Position numbers and translations under genes: made by a program. A stretch of 20,468 nucleotides of DNA, taken from NCBI GenBank assembly GCA_012515635.1, contig JAAYXZ010000079.1, positions 1-20,468 of the forward strand, given 5' to 3'. The notes under the pieces were generated by a model. It was not told where the DNA came from and ran no database searches. It worked only from the letters and a program-made list of their open reading frames with translations. This DNA comes from Elusimicrobiota bacterium. Its GTDB lineage: Bacteria; Ratteibacteria; UBA8468; B48-G9; JAFGKM01. Below, one piece after another: positions 8,048 through 16,085 of the stretch (its first letter is position 1; the number at the start of each line of letters is the position of its first letter).

Positions 8048-8919
8048 TAGAGCACCTTGCCTTGTATAAGAATCTCTTTAAGTTTCGCTAAACTCCTGTC
8101 CGAAGGAGGAGTCAGAGGAAGCCGCCACTCCGGACTTATCTTCCCCATCAGCCCAAGCGCCGCCTTAACGGGTATGGGATTGGTCTCAATAAAAAGCCCT
8201 TTAAATATCGGCAAAAGTTCTATATGTAATCGCCGCGCATTCTCCCAATCGCCGCTGAGCGCCGATGCCACCATCTCTGAGACCTGCAAAGGAACTATAT
8301 TCGCCGCAACAGAGATTACACCTTGTCCGCCCACCGCCATAATAGGCAATGTAAGCGAGTCGTCTCCCGACAACATATGGAAATCCTGTCTACACAACCG
8401 TATGATATTGCTTACCTGGTCCAAACTCCCGCTCGCCTCTTTTATCCCCACAATGTTCTCTATTTTGGAGAGTTCATACACCGTCTCAGGCAGTATTGAC
8501 ACCCCTGTCCTTGAAGGCACATTATATATAATCACCGGCAACGCAACACTCTCTGCAATCTTTTTATAGTGCAGGTAAAGCCCTTGCGGCATCGGTTTAT
8601 TGTAATACGGCGTAATCACCAGAGCGCCATCCGCCCCTGCTTGTTCCGCCTCTTCGGTCAGTTCTATAGCCTCCTTTGTATTGTTGGAGCCCGTCCCCGC
8701 TATCACAAAACATCTGCCCTTTACAACATCTATCGCATATTTCACAATGGCTTTGTGTTCTTCCATTGTAAGGGTAGCGGGCTCGCCGGTGCATCCGCAC
8801 ACCACTATACCCGCTGTTTTGTTCTGTATCTGAAACTCTATCAGGTTTGCAAACGCCTCATAGTCAATCTTATCATTTTGCATGGGAGTTACAATCGCTA
8901 CTATAGAACCCTTGAACAT
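8047..8919 (-). CDS. dapA: 4-hydroxy-tetrahydrodipicolinate synthase
   Basis: This aldolase condenses pyruvate with aspartate semialdehyde, the first committed step to diaminopimelate and lysine. At 290 residues it has normal length. The Schiff-base lysine is K160 (GIKEASG), the catalytic tyrosine Y132 is in YNVPSRTG with R137, and the YYNKP tyrosines are at 105-106. The usual GTTGE motif reads GCTGE: the position equivalent to E. coli Thr44, part of the proton-relay triad, is Cys43. A strong Shine-Dalgarno GGAGGG precedes the ATG. The 67 bp between dciA and dapA is AT-rich with a TATATT-like box but no clear -35, so a separate promoter is possible but not shown. It overlaps accD by 1 nt. Confidence 0.96.
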   Translation of the reverse strand: MFKGSIVAIVTPMQNDKIDYEAFANLIEFQIQNKTAGIVVCGCTGEPATLTMEEHKAIVKYAIDVVKGRCFVIAGTGSNNTKEAIELTEEAEQAGADGALVITPYYNKPMPQGLYLHYKKIAESVALPVIIYNVPSRTGVSILPETVYELSKIENIVGIKEASGSLDQVSNIIRLCRQDFHMLSGDDSLTLPIMAVGGQGVISVAANIVPLQVSEMVASALSGDWENARRLHIELLPIFKGLFIETNPIPVKAALGLMGKISPEWRLPLTPPSDRSLAKLKEILIQGKVL

Positions 8920-8986
8920 ACTCCCTCCTTGTCTATTGTTTCTAATATATAATAAAAAAACTCTCCCGCCCCACGCCTATTACTTG

Positions 8987-9268
8987 CTACCCTATTCTGC
9001 AATTAATTTTTTTTATCCTTCCCCATCCATACTCCCGCATAACAGCCAATATCTCCTGCTCCTTCCTTTTTATCTCTGTAAGATAACACCTGCTATCCAC
9101 TCTGACTGTCAGCATATTATCATACACCCTCACAACATAACTATGCTCCGCAACATTCCCAGCCACCGCTTTATACCATACCGCTTCAATATCATCTATG
9201 CATCTTGTCTTGCCTGCCCGCCCTTTGTTTCGGATAATCTTCCCGATTATATCGCTTATGCTATCCAT
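8987..9268 (-). CDS. dciA: DciA-like replicative helicase loader (DUF721)
   Basis: This 93-residue protein matches the DUF721/DciA pattern: an early tryptophan in EAVWYKAVAGNVAEHSY, then LTVRVDSRCYLTEIKR, and a C-terminal KKINCRIG beta strand. DciA interacts with the DnaB helicase and is thought to replace DnaC/DnaI as loader in most bacteria. It is compact, essentially just the KH-like domain, without the disordered tail seen in many members. It starts 1 nt after the dnaN stop with no obvious Shine-Dalgarno sequence, so coupling to dnaN is likely. The position next to dnaN supports the call; recF, often between them, is missing. Confidence 0.86.
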   Translation of the reverse strand: MDSISDIIGKIIRNKGRAGKTRCIDDIEAVWYKAVAGNVAEHSYVVRVYDNMLTVRVDSRCYLTEIKRKEQEILAVMREYGWGRIKKINCRIG

Positions 9269-9269
9269 A

Positions 9270-10382
9270 TCATTCTAATTTTAACGGCATAGCCACATAG
9301 AGATACCCCTCTGTCTTCTCTCCCTTCAATAAAACAGGGCTTTTTTCATTACTGAACCCCAACACAAGTTTACTATCCTCCGATTTAGCCAAAAAATCTA
9401 TCAGATAATTCGGCGGAAACGCAAGATTCTGTTCTTTATCTTCGTTATACTCTATCTCTATTTTTTCATTCGCTTCCCCGACATCAGGGTTCACCACAGA
9501 CATTATCAGGGTATTCTTGCCAATACTCAACCTTGCCTTATTATACCTGTCGGATGTAAATAACGATATCCTTTTAAGCACAGTAAGAAACATTTCTCTG
9601 TCAATATGTAATATCTTCAACTGTTTCTCTTCGGGAATAACCTTTGTGTAATCAGGAAAATCCTCACTCCCCGACAGAAGTTGTGAGAGAAGATAAGTTG
9701 TCTGGAAATTAAAACTTATCTGGTTTTTACCTATACTGATTTCAATAGGTTGGCTATTATCATTACTCAAGGATGTGATTATGCCCATCAGTTTATACGG
9801 CAGAAGACACTTATATGAACGGCTCTGCTTCTGGTCTGTTTTAATAGTGAATAACGCTAACCGCTTAGTATCTGTCCCAACAATATTAACCTTATCCTCT
9901 TTGATATCCAGCAGACCTCCCCTGAAATAAGGGCGCGGCTCTTCAGCGTCAATACAAAACCTTACCTTATTGATTCCTTCCCTCAAGATATTGCTCTCTA
10001 ATGCTATGGTAATATCCCCTGTAAATTTCTGTAATTTCGGAAACTCATCCTCATCCATGGATGGAAACATATACTTTGACTCTCCGCACAACACCTCTAC
10101 AGAGTTATCCTTTTTTGTTATTCTGATATCGCTGTCAGGGAGTTGTTTTATAAGCGATATAAATTTTTTCCCGTTTATCACAGCGCTCCCTTTTTTAATC
10201 TTCTCACATTCAATATGCAGTTTAATCGTATTCTCTAAATCCGTAGCAGTAAGAGAGAAACCTATCTCTTTCACATCAAAAAGAATCCCTCCTGTTATCA
10301 TAAGCGATGGTTTTACAGGCAACACATCTTCAATTTTCTCACACTCTTTTTTCAGCGCACTGCTTTTTACTATTATTTCCAT
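9270..10382 (-). CDS. dnaN: DNA polymerase III sliding clamp (beta)
   Basis: The beta clamp encircles DNA and tethers polymerase III and other partners. From ATG 10382 the product is 370 residues, the normal length. It starts MEIIVKSSALKKE and ends YVAMPLKLE, the family's usual C-terminal strand. The start was chosen because AGGAGG (10390-10395 on the opposite strand) lies 7 nt before it; the longer reading from 10442 adds 20 residues without homology. It follows dnaA after 102 bp and precedes dciA by 1 nt. Confidence 0.97.
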   Translation of the reverse strand: MEIIVKSSALKKECEKIEDVLPVKPSLMITGGILFDVKEIGFSLTATDLENTIKLHIECEKIKKGSAVINGKKFISLIKQLPDSDIRITKKDNSVEVLCGESKYMFPSMDEDEFPKLQKFTGDITIALESNILREGINKVRFCIDAEEPRPYFRGGLLDIKEDKVNIVGTDTKRLALFTIKTDQKQSRSYKCLLPYKLMGIITSLSNDNSQPIEISIGKNQISFNFQTTYLLSQLLSGSEDFPDYTKVIPEEKQLKILHIDREMFLTVLKRISLFTSDRYNKARLSIGKNTLIMSVVNPDVGEANEKIEIEYNEDKEQNLAFPPNYLIDFLAKSEDSKLVLGFSNEKSPVLLKGEKTEGYLYVAMPLKLE

Positions 10383-10484
10383 ATTTATTCCTCCTGTAGT
10401 TTTAATAGAGTGTTTTTTAGTGTGTAATTTCTTTAACTTCATATTTCATAACAACTTACATATTGGAAAAGATGTGTAAAACCA
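10383..10484 (-). other. dnaA-dnaN spacer with one DnaA-box-like site
   Basis: The 102-bp spacer is AT-rich. On the minus strand, TTTTACACA (10473-10481) matches the DnaA box TTATNCACA at eight of nine positions, and AATTACACA (10421-10429) matches at seven. The dnaN Shine-Dalgarno sequence AGGAGG is at its other end. No convincing promoter or GATC-rich, 13-mer-like unwinding element was seen, so an origin here is possible but not demonstrated. Confidence 0.45.
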
Positions 10485-11804
10485 TTATCTCTCAAGCCGG
10501 CTCCTTATCTCATCAATCACACCTTTTATATATTGGTCGTTGTTATACAACCCGTATATCTTTTTACACGCATATAAGACCGTTGTATGGTCTTTCCCGC
10601 CAAATTTCATTGCAATGGAATGCAGGGAATTATTGGTCATCTCCCTACCCAAGAACATCGCTATTTGTCGCGGCACCAATATGTTTTTTACCCTCGTTCT
10701 CTTAATTATGTCTTCCTCGGGTATCTTAAAATATTCACAGACAGCGCTCATGACATTTTCCAATGTTATTATTACCCTCTTTTTATAATACTCTCCATCA
10801 ACTATTTCTTCAACTACCTTCTTATCTATCTCTTGATTTAAAAGCGTTGAAAGCGCGAATATTCTATTCAACACTCCCTCCAAAATCCTTACATTATCCT
10901 TTACATTATCCGCAATAAAATCAATTATATCATCCTTCAAGACAATCTTTTTTATATCACACTTTTTTTTCAGTATCGCTACCCTTGTCTCAAAATCAGG
11001 GGGCAGAACCTCAACCAGCAACCCCCATTCAAACCTTGATATAAGCCGTTTTTCCAGAAACGAAATCTCTTTTGGCGGTTTATCGCTTGAGAGAATAATC
11101 TGTTTCCTCTGGTCATATAAGAAATTAAAGGTATGGAAAAACTCTTCCTGTGTGCTCTCCTTCCCTGCAATGAAGTGGATATCGTCTATCAAAAGGAAGT
11201 CAAGTTTCCTGAATTTTTGCCTAAAAAGATGCCCTGTTTTATTCTTGATGCTCTGAATGAACTCCGTGAGATACACATCAGCGGGCAGATAAAGAATTTT
11301 CTGTTCCCCGCGCTCCTTGACAAAGTGGACAATGGACTGCATCAGATGTGTCTTTCCCAACCCGAACCCGCCATACAGAAAAAGCGGGTTGTAAGCAATC
11401 CCGGGGGATTGCGCTGCCGCTTGAGTTGCGGCATGCGCCAACTGGTTCTTGGGACCCACGACAAAATTATCAAAGATATACTCTGTATTTAACGGCAGTT
11501 CGTCCTCTCCTGCAACCGGCGGCGCTTTATATCCCCTATTATCTACTCCTGTATAGTATATCTTTATCTCAGGCAACCATCCCGCTGTTTTTCTAAACGC
11601 CTCCTTTATTATATCAATATATGGCGTGAACCCTTTCTCAAAGGTCATTCCCGGTATCTCTAACTGGACAGTTCTTCCGTTAATCTCTCTCATTTTCACG
11701 GGTTTGAGCCATATCTCATAAGCCCTGGCATTGTTTAATCGCTCCTCTACCTGCTCCATCACCGCTTTCCACAAAATATCCCCATCATTTCTTAACTTAT
11801 CCAT
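10485..11804 (-). CDS. dnaA: Chromosomal replication initiator DnaA
   Basis: DnaA binds DnaA boxes, forms an ATP-dependent filament and opens the origin. The 439-residue protein has the N-terminal helicase-interaction domain I (about 1-80), a short domain II, the AAA+ core from FDNFVVGPKNQLAHAA (about 111-126) with Walker A GGFGLGKT (145-152) and Walker B LLIDDIH (204-210), and the domain IV DNA-binding signature DHTTVLYACKKI (405-416). The gene lies only 16 bp from the secA stop. The start codon is embedded in a tandem 11-bp repeat that carries DnaA-box-like sites. The ribosome-binding site is a weak GGTGG that overlaps one of these boxes, so DnaA binding could affect expression; this is inference. 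Confidence 0.98.
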   Translation of the reverse strand: MDKLRNDGDILWKAVMEQVEERLNNARAYEIWLKPVKMREINGRTVQLEIPGMTFEKGFTPYIDIIKEAFRKTAGWLPEIKIYYTGVDNRGYKAPPVAGEDELPLNTEYIFDNFVVGPKNQLAHAATQAAAQSPGIAYNPLFLYGGFGLGKTHLMQSIVHFVKERGEQKILYLPADVYLTEFIQSIKNKTGHLFRQKFRKLDFLLIDDIHFIAGKESTQEEFFHTFNFLYDQRKQIILSSDKPPKEISFLEKRLISRFEWGLLVEVLPPDFETRVAILKKKCDIKKIVLKDDIIDFIADNVKDNVRILEGVLNRIFALSTLLNQEIDKKVVEEIVDGEYYKKRVIITLENVMSAVCEYFKIPEEDIIKRTRVKNILVPRQIAMFLGREMTNNSLHSIAMKFGGKDHTTVLYACKKIYGLYNNDQYIKGVIDEIRSRLER

Positions 11805-11814
11805 AACTTATCCA
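11793..11814. repeat. Perfect 11-bp tandem duplication over the dnaA start codon
   Basis: TAACTTATCCA occurs twice head to tail (11793-11803 and 11804-11814). On the minus strand the duplicated unit is TGGATAAGTTA. It spans the dnaA start codon (11802-11804) and its upstream region, and each copy holds the DnaA-box core TTATCCA. Confidence 0.9.
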
Positions 11815-11838
11815 CCACTTTTACACACTTTTCCCACA
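11797..11838 (+). promoter_or_regulatory. Four DnaA-box-like 9-mers phased at 11 bp
   Basis: All four lie in the same orientation: TTATCCATA (11797-11805), TTATCCACC (11808-11816), TTTTACACA (11819-11827) and TTTCCCACA (11830-11838). Against TTATNCACA they have one, one, one and two mismatches. Their starts are exactly 11 bp apart, about one helical turn, so bound DnaA molecules would stack along one face of the DNA. The array runs from codon 3 of dnaA across the 16-bp gap into the last codons of secA. Possible roles are dnaA autoregulation or part of the origin. Confidence 0.6.
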
Positions 11839-14800
11839 ACATTTTTTATATTTTTTACCGCTTCCGCAAGGACACGGTTCATTCCTTCCCACTTTTTTTT
11901 CTGACGAAGAGGGAGTAGAGAGCGTTGCTCTTATCTCTCTCTGTTCTGCCGGAGCAGGCGCTCCTCTCTCCGCTTGTTGTTGATTTGCGTCAAACTGCTG
12001 AAGCGTCTTATGGCTGTAAGATACATTCGTTGGATATTCCGCCCTTTTCTGCGCAGGCGTCTCGGATATTTTCACCCTGAACAGATGGGCAAGAATCTCT
12101 TTTTTTATCATATAAAGCATCTCCTGAAACGCCTGATACCCCTCATGTTTATAAGCAAGGAGAGGGTCCCTCTGCGCATAAGACCTCAGCCCAATCCCTT
12201 CCCGCAACTCGTCTATCACCCGTAATTGCGATTTCCATCGGTTATCTATCACCTGCAACATAATGATTTTCTGTATCTCTGCAAGATAAGGCCCTGCCTC
12301 CTCTCTCTTTTCATTATAGAAGTCCTTTATTCTGTTTATCAGTTCTTCTTCAAGCGTCTCTCTCCAAAACACAGGGCTTGTTATGTCTTCAGGGGAAGCG
12401 AGTTCAGGGTTGATACCAAATGTGCTCTGCATAAAAGCGTTAAAATTATCCATCTCCCAGTTGAGGGGTTTGAGTTTTATATCCATATACTCGTCTATCG
12501 CTGCCCGGAGAACCTCCTTAATAAAATCCTCCACATAAACATCAAGGTTTTTCCCGTCCAGTATATCCTGCCTTAATGTATAAACAACCATTCTCTGTTC
12601 ATTCAGCACATCGTCAAATTCAAGGAGTTGCTTCCTTATCTCAAAATTGCGCGCCTCCACTTTTTTCTGGGCATTGACCAGCATTTTATTTATAAGGGGA
12701 TGCGCTATTGGCTCCCCTTCGGGCAAGTATTTCATAACAGAGAGCATTCTCTCTGAACCGAAGATTCTCAAAAGGTCATCATCAAGGGAGAGGTAAAACC
12801 TTGACGAGCCGGGGTCCCCTTGTCTTCCCGCTCTCCCTTTCAACTGGTTGTCTATTCTCCGCGCTTCATACCTTTCGGTGCCAATCACATGTAGCCCCCC
12901 CATATCTATAACCTTTTGGTTATCCTCTATCCACGGCGTTTGATATTTTTTCAGCAGGTCCTCATATACCCCTTGAAATTCTTCAGGCGCTTTCTCCAGT
13001 TCTTCTCTTGCCTTTTGCCAGTCCTCCTCATGCCTGCTTTTATTCTCCTCGTATTCTTCCCTCGCTTTTGTAAGTTCCTCGCTCTGCTTGGCTTGCTCCC
13101 TGTCATGCTCCCGCAACGCCTCTTTATACTCTTTTTCCGCGGATGTATAATCTGCCCCTGACAACCCTGTCAGCACAAGGTTCTCCGCCTCTTGTCTCCC
13201 CTCCGCATAGTTAGAATAAAACTGCCCCTCCTTATCCTTTATCTCTTTAATAATGTCCTTTGCCGCCATTTGTCCTGTTGAATTAAGGGTTTTATTGAGG
13301 AAATCAAGGTATCTCCCCATTTTTTTAAGGGACGGGGCATTGGGCGGCAGATACTCAGAGAAGCAGTCCGAAATAATTCCGAGAAAATTTACAATTTTGT
13401 CCCTGTATCCTGCAAGCAATACAGAGATATTCTTTATCCCTTCGTCTGTCCCTGCCTCAGGATTGTTCAGCGCCTCTGTTAGTTTGTTTCTCTCCTCCTC
13501 AATATCTTCATCAAGGACAATATCCATCCTGTTTTTCAGGGAATTTTTACAGTTCAAATATTCCCTGTATGCCTTCCCTCTCGCCTCTTTTATGTCCTTT
13601 AATGCGGTCTCTTGCTTATCCCCCAGTGTCTTCTGCGCTGAGATAAGTTGTTCGTTTGCGTCATCATAAATCTCCTTGTATCGCATCAGGCGGCTTTTAT
13701 ATCTTTGGTATGTCTCCTCTCCTTTAGCGCTGAATATCCTCTCCTCTAACATTGCCCTTGCCTCGTTATCGCGCAGGAAGAAAATCTCCTCTTTTTCGTT
13801 CAGCGCCTCCCTCGCTTTTTCCAGAATAGGGGCATATCTCTGGTTTATCTCCGCCTGTCTCCCCTTATAGTTATCCTCTATCTCTGCCAGCACTTCCGTA
13901 AACTCTGTCTGCTCCGCGGCGTCTTTGCCCGAATCCCTTTTTCTTGACCAAATCACCCGTATGGTCTCCTCTCTTGCCAGGATTTCAGGGTTGCCTCCAA
14001 GAATAATATCCACCCCTCTGCCTGCCATCTGCGTTGCAATGGTTACCGCTTTCGGTTTGCCCGCCTGCGCTATTATTGCCGCCTCTGCCTCGTGGTTTTT
14101 ACCGTGCAGCACCTTATGAGGAATGCCTTTATGCGTAAGCATCCTGCTTAGTTTCTCCGCCTTTTCTATGGAGATAGTGCCGACAAGGACAGGCCTCCCC
14201 GCATTGTGCGTCTCCATTATCTCCGAGACGGTTTTATCAAACTTCTCCTTCTCTGTCTTATAAATCTCGTCGTCATACTCTATTCTGCTCAGTTTTTTGT
14301 TCGGCGGCAGCACCATAACATCCGTTTTGTATATCTCCTTGAATTCCACCGCTTCCGTAAGGGCTGTGCCTGTCATCCCCGCAATTTTATTGTAGAGTTT
14401 AAAATAATTCTGAAAGGAGATAGTCGCAAGGGTTTGGTTTTCGCTCTCAATCCGCACCCCTTCCTTTGCCTCTATCGCCTGATGCAACCCGTCGCTCCAC
14501 CGTCTCCCCGGCATAATCCTGCCTGTAAATTCATCCACGATAACCACCTGCCCGTCCTTAACTATGTAGTCCTTGTCCCTGTTAAAAAAGTTATGCGCCC
14601 GCAGCGTCTGATGTATGAGATGGACATGCAAAGTATGCGCTCCGTCATAAAGGTTTTGGACCCCCAGCAACCTCTCGCACTTATGCACTCCCTCCTCAGT
14701 AAGCGTTGCCGCCCCTCCTTCTTCGTCCAAAGTAAAATCAACATCCTTGTTCAGTTTTCGTATCATACGGTCTATATCATAATAAAGGTGTGTCGCCTCC

Positions 14801-15621
14801 CCGGAAGGACCTGAAATAATAAGGGGTGTCCGCGCTTCGTCTATAAGGACAGAGTCCACTTCGTCAATAATGGCATAGTTCAGTTTTTTCTGGACCTGCA
14901 TCTCCCTGTTAACGGACATATTATCCCTGAGATAATCAAACCCGAACTCACTCGCCACTCCATAAGTAATAGCGCAGTTATACACATCCTTCCTCGGCGC
15001 AGACCGCAGATATAAAAATCTGGAATCCGCCGGCAGGTAGGCGGGGTCAAAGACAAAAGCGGAGAGGGCCTGCGGCTCTTTTGCGTCCTTATAAGAGATG
15101 ATACAACCCACAGAGAGCCCTAAGTAGTGGTATATTGCGCCCATCCACTGCGTATCTCTCTTTGCAAGGTAGTCATTGACGGTTACAAGGTGGCACCCGT
15201 TGCCGTCAAGCGCGTTGAGGAAAAGAGGAAGTGTCGCAACAAGCGTCTTTCCTTCCCCTGTCATCATCTCCGCAATTTTCCCCCTGTGCAGCACGATGCC
15301 GCCCAGTATCTGGACATCAAAGTGCCTCATATTAAGTGTTCTTCTTGACGCCTCTCTGACAAGGGCAAACGCATCCACCAGACAAACGTCCGCCTGCTCC
15401 CCGTCCTTTATCCGTCTTTGAAGAGCGGCGGTTAGTTCTCTCATCTCTCCTTGAGAGAGGGAACGAACCGCCTCCTCTTTTTCGTTGATTTGGATTAAGA
15501 GGGATACCGCCTCCTCTAAAAACCGGGTTTTTTCCCTGTTCAACAGGCGGTTTATGGCATGTCTGGTTCCGGGATTAAGCGCCTTCAATTCGGAAAGGAG
15601 TTGATTGTAGTATGATTGCAC
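11821..15621 (-). CDS. secA: Preprotein translocase ATPase SecA with giant NBD2 insertion
   Basis: SecA drives unfolded proteins through SecYEG using ATP. Numbering here is from GTG 15630; the preferred GTG 15621 begins three codons later, because GGAGGT at 15631-15636 is too close to 15630. All standard parts are present: Walker A TGEGKT (124-129), IIDEVDS (254-260), preprotein crosslinking region, NBD2 with QMAGRGVDI and GTERYEARRIDNQLKGR, helical scaffold/wing with LREGIGLRSYAQRDPL, and the zinc tail CPCGSGKKYKKCC. The usual length is 840-900 residues; this one has 1,266. Nearly all the excess lies between LGGNPE (about 544-549) and GGLHVIG (911), the NBD2 variable region. That stretch is about 365 residues against about 36 in E. 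coli, largely Glu/Lys/Arg-rich predicted coiled coil (about 560-690 and 825-900) around a less charged middle. secA leads the minus-strand cluster and ends 16 bp before dnaA. Confidence 0.97.
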   Translation of the reverse strand: MQSYYNQLLSELKALNPGTRHAINRLLNREKTRFLEEAVSLLIQINEKEEAVRSLSQGEMRELTAALQRRIKDGEQADVCLVDAFALVREASRRTLNMRHFDVQILGGIVLHRGKIAEMMTGEGKTLVATLPLFLNALDGNGCHLVTVNDYLAKRDTQWMGAIYHYLGLSVGCIISYKDAKEPQALSAFVFDPAYLPADSRFLYLRSAPRKDVYNCAITYGVASEFGFDYLRDNMSVNREMQVQKKLNYAIIDEVDSVLIDEARTPLIISGPSGEATHLYYDIDRMIRKLNKDVDFTLDEEGGAATLTEEGVHKCERLLGVQNLYDGAHTLHVHLIHQTLRAHNFFNRDKDYIVKDGQVVIVDEFTGRIMPGRRWSDGLHQAIEAKEGVRIESENQTLATISFQNYFKLYNKIAGMTGTALTEAVEFKEIYKTDVMVLPPNKKLSRIEYDDEIYKTEKEKFDKTVSEIMETHNAGRPVLVGTISIEKAEKLSRMLTHKGIPHKVLHGKNHEAEAAIIAQAGKPKAVTIATQMAGRGVDIILGGNPEILAREETIRVIWSRKRDSGKDAAEQTEFTEVLAEIEDNYKGRQAEINQRYAPILEKAREALNEKEEIFFLRDNEARAMLEERIFSAKGEETYQRYKSRLMRYKEIYDDANEQLISAQKTLGDKQETALKDIKEARGKAYREYLNCKNSLKNRMDIVLDEDIEEERNKLTEALNNPEAGTDEGIKNISVLLAGYRDKIVNFLGIISDCFSEYLPPNAPSLKKMGRYLDFLNKTLNSTGQMAAKDIIKEIKDKEGQFYSNYAEGRQEAENLVLTGLSGADYTSAEKEYKEALREHDREQAKQSEELTKAREEYEENKSRHEEDWQKAREELEKAPEEFQGVYEDLLKKYQTPWIEDNQKVIDMGGLHVIGTERYEARRIDNQLKGRAGRQGDPGSSRFYLSLDDDLLRIFGSERMLSVMKYLPEGEPIAHPLINKMLVNAQKKVEARNFEIRKQLLEFDDVLNEQRMVVYTLRQDILDGKNLDVYVEDFIKEVLRAAIDEYMDIKLKPLNWEMDNFNAFMQSTFGINPELASPEDITSPVFWRETLEEELINRIKDFYNEKREEAGPYLAEIQKIIMLQVIDNRWKSQLRVIDELREGIGLRSYAQRDPLLAYKHEGYQAFQEMLYMIKKEILAHLFRVKISETPAQKRAEYPTNVSYSHKTLQQFDANQQQAERGAPAPAEQREIRATLSTPSSSEKKVGRNEPCPCGSGKKYKKCCGKSV

Positions 15622-15636
15622 CTTGCACACACCTCC

Positions 15637-15880
15637 GCTATGAATATCTATGGAACGGCATAAAGATTATTTTCGCGTCCTGATATATTTTCTTTCTTCC
15701 ACGCATTGGAAGAAGTATGCCTGAAAATACATTGTTTCTGAAATAAGCAGTATAAAAATGCAGATACCATAATAACCTGCTCCCCACTTTTTTGGAGACA
15801 GATAACACCTTCTTCTGTTATGTGAGCGGTCCCTTGCCGGTATCTCTGCCTATCCGGTTTTTTCTAACCTTGTTTACAGG
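15637..15880 (-). other. secA upstream region
   Basis: About 244 bp separate tRNA-Phe from secA. A perfect 8-bp stem with a 5-nt loop (TTCTTCCA at 15694-15701, TGGAAGAA at 15707-15714) lies about 70 nt before the secA start and would be in the mRNA leader. It has no following T-run in either direction, so it is not a terminator. No near-consensus promoter and no SecM-like secretion monitor ORF were found. The tRNA transcript may simply read into secA. Confidence 0.4.
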
Positions 15881-15952
15881 TGCCGGGGGGCAGAATCGGA
15901 CTGCCTACGCCAGCCTTTTCAGGGCTGCGCTCTACCAGTGAGCTACCCCGGC
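15881..15952 (-). tRNA. tRNA-Phe (anticodon GAA)
   Basis: Read on the minus strand, 72 nt fold into a full cloverleaf: acceptor GCCGGGG/CCCCGGC, D arm GCTC/GAGC with loop ACTGGTA, anticodon stem CAGCC/GGCTG with loop CTGAAAA (anticodon GAA), 5-nt variable loop GCGTA, and T stem GGCAG/CTGCC. The discriminator is A73, as expected for Phe. The 3' CCA is not encoded; CCT follows. The T loop reads TCCGATT, so position 55, almost always U (pseudouridine), is C. Stems are intact, so it is probably functional. It has its own promoter upstream. Confidence 0.93.
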
Positions 15953-15990
15953 AGTAAATTGTTTTTTTGCTATATCCTCTGATACCTGAA

Positions 15991-16019
15991 AGAATACCAG
16001 ATACCTTTTTTGTTGTCAA
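15991..16019 (-). promoter_or_regulatory. Promoter for tRNA-Phe
   Basis: On the minus strand, a perfect -35 TTGACA (16014-16019) is followed after 17 bp by TATTCT (15991-15996), which is preceded by TGG, giving an extended -10 of the TGnTATnnT type. Transcription would start near 15984, about 32 nt before the mature tRNA 5' end. The -35 lies inside a palindrome. Confidence 0.75.
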
Positions 16020-16028
16020 CCTGACAAC
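16012..16028. promoter_or_regulatory. Palindromic operator-like site
   Basis: GTTGTCA-ACC-TGACAAC is a perfect palindrome with 7-bp arms and a 3-bp centre. It contains the -35 of the tRNA-Phe promoter and lies about 60 bp before the -35 of the divergent ATP-cone gene. This is the usual shape of a dimeric repressor site. I cannot match it to a named regulator; it does not resemble the NrdR box. Confidence 0.55.
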
Positions 16029-16085
16029 AGGCAAAGCGGATAGCATTATACTACACCCTTTTAAGCAAAGCAATGTAATTATAGA

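Noticed and set aside
11841..11859. AT-rich unwinding element beside the DnaA-box ladder
   Set aside because: The A/T richness is explained by the conserved Lys/Tyr codons (KKYKKCC) at the end of SecA, so it is not independent evidence.
14206..14814. Long open frame antisense to secA (202 codons)
   Set aside because: It lies opposite conserved SecA motifs, has no ribosome-binding site and resembles no protein family; it is an antisense shadow.
15694..15714. Intrinsic terminator or SecM-like control before secA
   Set aside because: The hairpin has no T-run on either strand, and no ORF with a secretion signal and arrest-like end was found in the spacer.
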